Assembly: GCA_900543945.1 (NCBI GenBank)
Contig: UQTN01000075.1
Location: 1 to 10,190, forward strand
Direction: 5' to 3'
DNA: 10,190 nt
Origin: an uncultured Collinsella sp.
GTDB taxonomy: Bacteria; Actinomycetota; Coriobacteriia; Coriobacteriales; Coriobacteriaceae
Under the pieces are notes generated by a model. The model saw nothing but the letters and a program-made list of their open reading frames with translations. It ran no database searches and had not been told where the DNA came from. Below, piece by piece: positions 1-5,061 of this stretch (the first letter of the stretch is position 1; every line of letters starts with the position of its first letter). Position numbers and translations under genes: made by a program.

Positions 1-847
1 GGCCTCGGTGGCTGCGCCGGTCGCCGAGAGCTACGCGCGCGGCGTGCCCCTTATGCTCGAGGGCGAGCTGGCCGCGGGTCAGGTCGAGATAGCCAAGCGC
101 CTCTATCTGGACGGTCCTTTTGCCGATCAACCCTTTGTTTCCGTCGCGCTCGATGAGCTCACCGATCGCGGTTGGCGCCATGTGCTCAAAAGCTCCGAAT
201 CGCCGCTGTTTCAAACAGGGCTGACCCTTTGCATTGAGGGCTGGAATGCGGTTGGTCCCCAGCGCCTTCGCGAGCTCGTTTCCACGATGGCCGACACCGC
301 GTTGGCGACGCGCTGCCATGTGGTGCTGACGGCGAATGACATGCCGGGCGGCAGCGAAAGTGATCAAGCCGCCTTTGTGACCGAGCGCTTCGCCTGTGCG
401 GTGAGCGTGGCGCCGGCAATCGTCGAGCAGGGAGCCGCGTCGACGAAGGTTGCGCGCTATTTGGAATATCTCGCTGGTGCATTTGGGACGGCAGCGCCCA
501 CGCTGTCTGCCGCGGCGACGAAGGCGCTCGATGCTTACCGCTGGCCGCGCAACTATCTGCAGCTCCGCGAGGTCTCGGAACGACTGTATATATTGGTGGG
601 GACGGGCACGGTGGATCGCGCTGTGGCGGAGGAAGTGCTAGCCCAAGAGGACGTGATTAAGACCGCAACCTTTGGCGCCCCGACACTCGAAAGCGACCTG
701 TATATCCTGCGACCGTTGGCCGATACCGAGCGAGATATCGCGCATCTGGTTGTAGATCATCTCCACGGCAACCGAACCCGTGCGGCGGAGGTGCTGGGCA
801 TAAGCCGAACAACGCTGTGGCGCTTGCTGAAGGACGATGACCGTTGA
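1..847 (+). CDS. Fis-type HTH transcriptional regulator with degenerate AAA+ domain (5' partial)
   Basis: Transcriptional regulator of the NtrC/PrpR-like architecture, cut by the window start. The frame is open to base 2, and the GTG at 8 lies inside what looks like AAA+ domain sequence, so the true start is upstream. Counting from that GTG, residues 18-51 follow the Walker A region of sigma54 activators (GE....G, then R...... and PFV.V), but the P-loop lysine is absent (GELAAGQV). Residues 71-79 (GLTLCIEGW) stand where GGTLFLDE would be, without the acidic pair. Only about 20 residues separate the two regions, so the GAFTGA sigma54-contact loop is missing. Residues 177-193 (YRWPRNYLQLREV) match the family's WPGNVRELENV segment. 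Residues 241-275 form a Fis/HTH_8 helix-turn-helix (GNRTRAAEVLGISRTTLWRLLK), the DNA-binding end. Inference: a DNA-binding regulator that no longer hydrolyses ATP or remodels sigma54. Its signal and targets are unknown. The stop is TGA at 845-847. Confidence 0.8.
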   Translation, partial: ASVAAPVAESYARGVPLMLEGELAAGQVEIAKRLYLDGPFADQPFVSVALDELTDRGWRHVLKSSESPLFQTGLTLCIEGWNAVGPQRLRELVSTMADTALATRCHVVLTANDMPGGSESDQAAFVTERFACAVSVAPAIVEQGAASTKVARYLEYLAGAFGTAAPTLSAAATKALDAYRWPRNYLQLREVSERLYILVGTGTVDRAVAEEVLAQEDVIKTATFGAPTLESDLYILRPLADTERDIAHLVVDHLHGNRTRAAEVLGISRTTLWRLLKDDDR

Positions 848-858
848 GCGAGGCGCCC

Positions 859-887
859 GTGACCGCGCGCGACGCGTGTGCTACAGT
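859..887 (+). promoter_or_regulatory. Candidate sigma70-type promoter for the membrane protein gene
   Basis: GTGACC (859-864), a 17-base spacer, then TACAGT (882-887) preceded by TG at 879-880 as in an extended -10. Transcription would begin near 894. That would place the GTG at 878 upstream of the transcript and supports the ATG at 932 as the start of the next gene. Assigned by consensus only. Confidence 0.45.
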
Positions 888-931
888 CCAAAGCGTTATT
901 GTTTCGATTTGGTTACGGCGTGCGGGGGCGT

Positions 932-1507
932 ATGGCTGAGACTACAAAACCGAGCCGCAGAAGGCGGAGCGCCGCACCGGTCAACCGACGCACGACATCG
1001 GTGACGTGGGGCAAACACGCCTCGGGGTTTGATGGTTCGTTCAAGCGCACTAAATACGGCTATCCTTCGACAGGTGCCCGCTTGGCAATGCAGGCAGAGT
1101 CCTCGCTGTGGGACCGCAAACGCGTGGTGGGCTCAAAGCTCAAGCACGACGGCACGCTCGGCTACATCAGCCGCGGGGCGGCTCGTCGCAGCGGACTCAA
1201 TCCGGCTGGTTGGCATCGTTATGTTCCGATCGCGGTCGTCGTTGCAGTGATCGTCATCGCACTCGCTGCGCTTGGCTACGCCGGCGGCGGCGCCAACTTG
1301 GACGCAGTGTTTAAATCGCCCGAGCTCGCGCATGCAGGCACAGAAATTGTTGAGGGCGCTCAGACCCAGACGAGCGTCGCGCCCCAGCGCGGTATCGTTG
1401 CGGCAGCCTCCACCATCGCCGACGCTCAAAAGGACGACGGCGAACAGGGCGACGGCGCCGAAACGACCCACACGAACGAAACGACGACAACTCCACCGGC
1501 AAGATAA
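932..1507 (+). CDS. Single-span membrane protein of unknown function
   Basis: I do not recognise this 191-residue protein. The N-terminal ~97 residues are very basic and polar (RRRRS near residues 9-13, later KR, RR and K clusters). One strongly hydrophobic segment follows at about residues 98-118 (VPIAVVVAVIVIALAALGYAG). The remaining ~70 residues are Ala/Thr/Asp/Glu-rich and end in a low-complexity Thr run (ETTTTPPAR). The positive-inside rule suggests a cytoplasmic N-terminus and an exported disordered C-terminal tail. The frame is open back to a GTG at 878, but the ATG at 932 is preferred: a promoter-like element lies across 859-887, and a G-rich stretch (GGGGG, 924-928) precedes the ATG as a weak ribosome binding site. 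It lies 84 bases after the regulator stop and probably has its own transcript. The GWHRY box just before the span and the conserved-looking basic half suggest a real gene rather than a chance frame. Confidence 0.65.
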   Translation: MAETTKPSRRRRSAAPVNRRTTSVTWGKHASGFDGSFKRTKYGYPSTGARLAMQAESSLWDRKRVVGSKLKHDGTLGYISRGAARRSGLNPAGWHRYVPIAVVVAVIVIALAALGYAGGGANLDAVFKSPELAHAGTEIVEGAQTQTSVAPQRGIVAAASTIADAQKDDGEQGDGAETTHTNETTTTPPAR

Positions 1508-1520
1508 GTTGCGAGCGGGT

Positions 1521-1542
1521 CCGCCGTTCGTTAGAACGGCGG
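1521..1542. terminator. Hairpin in convergent gap, possible bidirectional terminator
   Basis: A perfect 9-bp inverted repeat, CCGCCGTTC and GAACGGCGG, with a 4-base loop (GTTA), sits between the convergent membrane-protein and nitroreductase genes. No clear T-run follows on either strand, so efficiency is uncertain. The position between two converging stop codons supports a terminator role for both. Confidence 0.6.
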
Positions 1543-1548
1543 GACTAA

Positions 1549-2070
1549 TTACTTTACATACACCACGTTGTCGCGGCGGGGTTTGGGCTCGGGTAGCGTG
1601 TCTTCGGCATAGCCCAGAATGCAGTGACCGACGCCGCGCAGGCTGCCGTCGGCGGGCAGGCCCCAGCTGGCCAGCAGCTCCAGGCCCTCGGGCGAGTCAA
1701 AGACCTCATGCGCGCGGTGAATCCAGCATGAGTCGACACCCAGTGCATAGGCGGCGTTGAGCAGGTTGCCCATGGCGAGCGATCCGTCTTCCAGGTGCGT
1801 GGGCACGCTGCGGTCGACCAGTACCACCACAACGGTCTTGGCGCCATAGAAGGGGTCGCTGTTGCTGCCCATGACCTGTGCGTTGAGCTGCGAGAGGCGC
1901 TCAACGGTCGTGGGGTCGGTGACGGCGACAAACGTCACCGGCTGGCGCCCCATGCCACTGGGTGCATACTGGCCGGCCTCGATAATGCGTGCGAGCTTTT
2001 CGGCCTCGACGGGACGATCACTGTATTTGCGGCAGCTGCGGCGGTGGATGAGTGCTTCGATAGTCTCCAT
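1549..2070 (-). CDS. Nitroreductase-family FMN oxidoreductase
   Basis: A 173-residue flavoprotein of the nitroreductase fold. Such enzymes use FMN and NAD(P)H to reduce nitro-aromatics, quinones or flavins; the physiological substrate cannot be told from sequence. The N-terminus METIEALIHRRSCRKY carries the family's RRS.R.Y motif that binds the FMN phosphate (residues 10-16). Residues 37-44 (PSGMGRQP) match the conserved PS..N.QP flavin-binding segment. Residues 101-118 (GNLLNAAYALGVDSCWI) and the GHCILGY segment (148-154) fit the family core, and the tail ends in KPRRDNVVYVK as is common in small members. Start: the CAT at 2068-2070 (ATG on the minus strand) has AAGGAGA 4 bases upstream (2075-2081). 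The frame stays open to 2166, but the extra residues show no family similarity and have no ribosome binding site. At ~173 residues it belongs to the short subgroup. Monocistronic, with its own promoter at 2182-2210. Confidence 0.92.
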   Translation of the reverse strand: METIEALIHRRSCRKYSDRPVEAEKLARIIEAGQYAPSGMGRQPVTFVAVTDPTTVERLSQLNAQVMGSNSDPFYGAKTVVVVLVDRSVPTHLEDGSLAMGNLLNAAYALGVDSCWIHRAHEVFDSPEGLELLASWGLPADGSLRGVGHCILGYAEDTLPEPKPRRDNVVYVK

Positions 2071-2160
2071 GGTGTCTCCTTGCGGTGGCGTTGCAGATGC
2101 CCCGTTCATACCCGTCGGGCTCAAACGATAGACGGTCAATTGCCCGGCCAAAAGGGTAGA

Positions 2161-2172
2161 TCCCAATTGGGA
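2161..2172. promoter_or_regulatory. 12-bp perfect palindrome at the nitroreductase start site (candidate operator)
   Basis: TCCCAATTGGGA is a perfect 12-bp palindrome lying at about +3 to +15 of the predicted minus-strand transcript, a typical repressor position. The flanking GGGTAGA (2154-2160) has its inverse complement TCTACCC at 2241-2247. No regulator gene for it is adjacent, and the assignment is by position and symmetry only. Confidence 0.4.
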
Positions 2173-2181
2173 AAGTAGGTT

Positions 2182-2210
2182 TGCATAAAAGTACCTTCAG
2201 AATGTGACAA
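2182..2210 (-). promoter_or_regulatory. Sigma70-type promoter of the nitroreductase gene
   Basis: Read on the minus strand: TTGTCA (2205-2210), a 17-base spacer, then TATGCA (2182-2187). Transcription would begin near 2175, giving a ~105-base 5' untranslated region before the ATG at 2070. Spacing and both hexamers are good for a vegetative promoter. Confidence 0.6.
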
Positions 2211-2223
2211 ACAAATGGGATGG

Positions 2224-2239
2224 TTAAACGTTTTATCCC
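2224..2239. promoter_or_regulatory. AAACGTTT palindromic element in divergent intergenic region
   Basis: AAACGTTT (2226-2233) sits in the near-symmetric TTAAACGTTTTA and runs into ATCCC, which is inversely repeated as GGGAT at 2217-2221. AAACGTTT is the symmetric core of several LacI/PurR-family operators. The 13-mer AAACGTTTTATCC recurs in the ilvE promoter region at 8861-8873. Regulatory role is inferred. In the rest of 2211-2364 I found no well-spaced sigma70 promoter for the gene at 2365. Confidence 0.3.
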
Positions 2240-2351
2240 GTCTACCCTGCGGTTTTTTACCACTTGCCTAAATGACGAACGCATAACCTCTGATAAAGGT
2301 TTTACTAAAGGAGTACCAACGTTTATCAATGCGCCGTGGTGGCGCCGGGCC

Positions 2352-2358
2352 AGGAGGT
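2352..2358 (+). promoter_or_regulatory. Ribosome binding site fixing the start at 2365
   Basis: AGGAGGT, a full anti-Shine-Dalgarno match, 6 bases before the ATG. It decides between the ATG at 2365 and the in-frame ATG at 2329. Confidence 0.8.
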
Positions 2359-2364
2359 AACATC

Positions 2365-2655
2365 ATGTTCCAGGCTGGAGATGTCGTCGAGACCGACTTC
2401 GAAGGATTTCTGAAGCTGCTGCGTTCCAAGACGCGCGCTTTTGTGACGATTGACGATCACGAGTACTACATCACGCACACCGATGGCTATTGGCGTGTTC
2501 AGGATTGCGAGGCCCTCAACGACAAGGGCCACTTTACTGACTGCTCCGAGCTGGTCAACACGGTCTGCGAGGTCGTCGAGCTGCCGTGGATTGCCGGCAA
2601 GAGCCTGCATGACAGCTTCTCGGGCGCTACGGTCTATGAGGCCGTCGCCGCTTAA
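2365..2655 (+). CDS. Small acidic protein of unknown function (96 residues)
   Basis: I do not recognise this 96-residue protein. It opens MFQAGDVVETDFEGFLKLL and is acidic, with aromatic residues clustered at about 29-45 (DDHEYYITHTDGYW). Three cysteines are spaced through it, each beside an acidic residue or valine (QDC, TDC, TVC). There is no signal peptide or membrane span, so it is probably a soluble cytoplasmic protein. The start is well supported: AGGAGGT at 2352-2358 is 6 bases before the ATG at 2365. An in-frame ATG at 2329 has its nearest AAAGGAG 15 bases away, too far to work well. The gene stands alone: divergent from the nitroreductase, and closed by a strong terminator 27 bases after its stop. 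The near-consensus ribosome binding site and dedicated terminator make it a convincing real gene despite the lack of a known family. Confidence 0.75.
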   Translation: MFQAGDVVETDFEGFLKLLRSKTRAFVTIDDHEYYITHTDGYWRVQDCEALNDKGHFTDCSELVNTVCEVVELPWIAGKSLHDSFSGATVYEAVAA

Positions 2656-2681
2656 CGGGCAATAAAACCCGATTTTCACGT

Positions 2682-2718
2682 GACCGCTGGCGCTGCCCCC
2701 GCGCCGGCGGTCTTTTTC
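2682..2718 (+). terminator. Strong intrinsic terminator of the small acidic protein gene
   Basis: GACCGCTGGCGC (2682-2693) pairs with GCGCCGGCGGTC (2701-2712), 12 pairs including one T:G, around a 7-base loop. TTTTT follows directly (2713-2717). Textbook rho-independent structure, and it insulates the MarR-ABC operon downstream. Confidence 0.93.
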
Positions 2719-2760
2719 TGCCGATAGGCCATAAAAGTGCAAGCATTTGCGGAGAGCCTG

Positions 2761-2789
2761 TTGACGATAGTCAAAACTCGGACTAATCT
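2761..2789 (+). promoter_or_regulatory. Candidate promoter of the MarR-ABC exporter operon
   Basis: TTGACG (2761-2766), a 17-base spacer, then TAATCT (2784-2789). The -35 is strong and the -10 is only a partial match; a better -10-like TATAAA lies at 2795-2800 but has no -35 partner at the right distance. Either would put the start site 30-40 bases before the ATG at 2836. The -35 is embedded in the inverted repeat at 2761-2774. Confidence 0.45.
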
Positions 2790-2822
2790 AGAGATATAAA
2801 TTGGTCAAAAATCGGACAATCG
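2761..2822. promoter_or_regulatory. Candidate MarR autoregulatory operator: inverted plus direct repeats
   Basis: TTGAC-gata-GTCAA (2761-2774) is a perfect 5-bp inverted repeat overlapping the -35 hexamer. The block GTCAAAAcTCGGACtAATC (2770-2788) recurs as GTCAAAAaTCGGACAATC (2804-2821), a near-perfect direct repeat 34 bases apart, about three helical turns. MarR dimers usually bind short inverted repeats in their own promoters, so self-repression of the downstream operon is the natural reading. Inference from sequence. Confidence 0.5.
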
Positions 2823-2835
2823 AATGGTGGGATAG

Positions 2836-3336
2836 ATGAATAGTGCGGTTACGCTGGTCGATTTCGACCGGTTGCTCAATGGACTCGACCATATTTATTC
2901 GGAGTTCTCGCGCGCCTGCGGTCTTTCGGACTGCGCTTACTGGATGCTCGTCGATACCAGCACGGCGGGCGGCAGCGTCGCCGTAAGCCGTCTGACAAGC
3001 GAATGGTTCTACAGCAAACAGACCATCAACTCGGCAATTAAAACCTTGAAGGCGCGGGGTTTCGCCACGCTGGAGTTTGCCGAAGGCAGTCGCAAGAACA
3101 AGGTTGTGTGCCTGACCAAAGAGGGTAGGCAATTTGCTGAGCGCTATGCGTTGCCGGCACTTAAGGCCGAACAGCGAGCATTTTGCGCGCTTGAGCCGTG
3201 TGAGCAACGCGAGATTATGCGCTTGATCGGCAAATTCTCCCAGGTGCTCGATGAGGAGTGCGAGACATTTAAGCAGCAGGTGGCAGCTGCAAGCCAGACG
3301 CAGGATCAATGTGAGGGGGAGTCGTGCGACTGTTAA
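2836..3336 (+). CDS. MarR-family transcriptional regulator of the ABC exporter operon
   Basis: A 166-residue winged helix-turn-helix regulator. Residues 45-75 contain the HTH, with the recognition helix at about 58-74 (YSKQTINSAIKTLKARGF). The wing follows at 79-97 (EGSRKNKVVCLTKEG), matching the D.R...V.LT.EG pattern of MarR wings. Helical segments on both sides would form the dimer interface. MarR proteins are usually repressors released by a ligand or by cysteine oxidation. Here the first position in a co-directional operon with two ABC exporter halves points to control of efflux, and the repeats at 2761-2822 are its likely operator. The protein holds nine cysteines, three of them in the last eight residues (CEGESCDC), which is unusual. 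The start ATG at 2836 has a weak GGTGG (2826-2830). Its stop (3334-3336) overlaps the next gene, implying translational coupling. Confidence 0.9.
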   Translation: MNSAVTLVDFDRLLNGLDHIYSEFSRACGLSDCAYWMLVDTSTAGGSVAVSRLTSEWFYSKQTINSAIKTLKARGFATLEFAEGSRKNKVVCLTKEGRQFAERYALPALKAEQRAFCALEPCEQREIMRLIGKFSQVLDEECETFKQQVAAASQTQDQCEGESCDC

Positions 3337-5060
3337 TGAGGTTTCTGAAGCCCTATCGAGGGCTTGTCGCAGTGACGCTGCTGGTGCTGCTGGTTGATAA
3401 CGTCGGCACGCTGTTGGTTCCCACGATGCTGGCGAACATGGTCAACACCGGTATCACCACGGGTGATGTCGACTACATTTTGCGCAATGGCCTCTACATG
3501 CTTATCGCGACCGGCATGGCCAGCGGCGGCGCGGTGCTGGGCTGCTATCTTTCGGCGCGCTTGGCCGCCAACGTGGCCTGCGATATCCGCAATGCCGTGT
3601 ACGACAAGTCGCTCGAGCTCGCGGCCAGCGACTTTGAGCGCTTTGGCACCGGATCGATGATCACGCGCTCGCTCAACGACATCAATGTGATTCAGCAGGC
3701 CATCCTGCAGACGATCCAGCTGGTGCTGCCGGTGCCGTTCTTGGCCGTCGCGGGCATCATTTTTGCGTGGCTCATCGATCCCGCCATGGGTACGCTGCTG
3801 GGCGTGGTGGTTGCGATCGTGCTGGTGGCGGCAGTCTTTACCGTGGCTAACGCCGCGCCAATTTTTATGCGCCTGCAGAGCTTTATCGACCGCATGAACG
3901 TGGTGCTGCGCGAGAACATCGTGGGCGTTCGCGTCATCCGCGCTTTTAATAAAGAGCTTCACGAGGAGCAGCGCCTGGACGAGGTGTTTAGCGATTACGC
4001 GGACAACGCCATTAAGGTCAACCACCTGTTTGTGGGCCTTGATAGCTCTACCTTCTTTTTGATGAACATTGCCGAGGTGGCGGTGCTGTGGGTGGGCGGC
4101 AACCGCGTTGGCGCCCATGCAATGCAGATTGCGAGCATCTCCGCGGTGCTGGAATATGCGCTCTTGATCCTGTTCTTTGTGATGATGGCGCAGATGGTAG
4201 TGCTGACGCTGCCGCGCGCCGCGGCGTGCCTGAACCGTGCGCAGCAGGTGTTGGAGATTGAGCCGGGCATCGTGGACGGCGAGCGTACGCTGGGTGACGG
4301 GGCGCCTGCCTCCGGGGGCGATGCGGATGTGGTCGCTGAGTTCGATCACATGTCGTTTCGTTTTGACGATGCCGATGAGGACACCCTGTGCGACCTGAGC
4401 TTTGCCTGTCGTCGCGGTCAGATGACCGCGATTGTGGGCTCGACGGGCTCGGGCAAGTCGACGGTGGCAAAGCTTCTGCTGCGTTTTCACGATGCCACCA
4501 AGGGTGCCATTCGCCTGGACGGCGTCGACCTGCGCGAGCTTTCGCAAGACGAGATTCGCGGGCGCATTGCCTACGTCCCGCAGAAGGCATGGCTGTTCTC
4601 GGGCACCGTGGCAAGCAATTTGCGCTTTGGCAACGAAGACGCGACCGAGGCCGATATGCTCCACGCGCTCCAGGTTGCCCAGAGCACCTTTGTGCTCGAT
4701 CAGCCGCAGGGGCTCGATACCCCGGTGGCGCAGGGTGGCACGAACTTTTCGGGCGGTCAGCGCCAGCGCCTGGCCATTGCCCGCGCCCTCATGAAGCATG
4801 CCGATCTGTATATCTTCGATGACAGTTTTTCGGCCTTGGACTTTAAGACCGATGCGGCGCTGCGCCATGCGCTGCAGGAGGAGACGCGCGACGCTGCGGT
4901 GCTCATCATCGCGCAGCGCATCTCGACGATCTTGCATGCCGACCAGATCGTGGTGCTCAAGGACGGCGAGGTCGTGGGCCTGGGCACGCACGACGAGCTC
5001 ATGGAAACCTGCGAGGTGTACCGCGCTATCGCGGAATCGCAGATGAAGGGAGGTGAGTAG
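3324..5060 (+). CDS. Heterodimeric ABC exporter, permease-ATPase half with degenerate catalytic site
   Basis: A 578-residue half-transporter of the type I (MsbA/BmrCD/LmrCD-like) exporter family in the cytoplasmic membrane. Six membrane spans fall within residues ~10-300. The nucleotide-binding domain has Walker A GSTGSGKS (372-379), a Q-loop glutamine at 420, an intact signature FSGGQ (475-479), Walker B LYIFDD (495-500) and D-loop SALD (503-506). The residue after the Walker B aspartate is D500 instead of catalytic Glu, and the H-loop has Q531 (IIAQR) instead of His. Both changes mark the non-hydrolysing site of asymmetric exporter heterodimers. The partner is the next gene, one base after this stop, and the pair probably expels drugs or other amphipathic compounds; the substrate is unknown. 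The start is taken as GTG 3324 (GAGGGG 3313-3318, 5 bases away). ATG 3336, overlapping the MarR stop as TAATG, is the alternative and would remove four residues. Confidence 0.92.
   Translation: MRLLMRFLKPYRGLVAVTLLVLLVDNVGTLLVPTMLANMVNTGITTGDVDYILRNGLYMLIATGMASGGAVLGCYLSARLAANVACDIRNAVYDKSLELAASDFERFGTGSMITRSLNDINVIQQAILQTIQLVLPVPFLAVAGIIFAWLIDPAMGTLLGVVVAIVLVAAVFTVANAAPIFMRLQSFIDRMNVVLRENIVGVRVIRAFNKELHEEQRLDEVFSDYADNAIKVNHLFVGLDSSTFFLMNIAEVAVLWVGGNRVGAHAMQIASISAVLEYALLILFFVMMAQMVVLTLPRAAACLNRAQQVLEIEPGIVDGERTLGDGAPASGGDADVVAEFDHMSFRFDDADEDTLCDLSFACRRGQMTAIVGSTGSGKSTVAKLLLRFHDATKGAIRLDGVDLRELSQDEIRGRIAYVPQKAWLFSGTVASNLRFGNEDATEADMLHALQVAQSTFVLDQPQGLDTPVAQGGTNFSGGQRQRLAIARALMKHADLYIFDDSFSALDFKTDAALRHALQEETRDAAVLIIAQRISTILHADQIVVLKDGEVVGLGTHDELMETCEVYRAIAESQMKGGE
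5048..5053 (+). promoter_or_regulatory. Ribosome binding site fixing the second ABC gene start
   Basis: GGGAGG, 8 bases before the ATG at 5062 and inside the end of the first ABC gene. It favours ATG 5062 over the in-frame GTG at 5053, which overlaps the Shine-Dalgarno sequence itself. Confidence 0.75.
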
Positions 5061-5061
5061 C

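Noticed and set aside
878..931. Upstream GTG start for the membrane protein
   Set aside because: A promoter-like element lies over it and it has no ribosome binding site; ATG 932 is preferred.
2071..2166. N-terminal extension of the nitroreductase
   Set aside because: The extra residues show no family similarity, and AAGGAGA is placed for the ATG at 2070.
2284..2305. AACCT...AGGTT hairpin followed by TTTTAC as an attenuator before the 96-residue gene
   Set aside because: Stem of five mostly weak pairs and a broken T-run; too weak to support.
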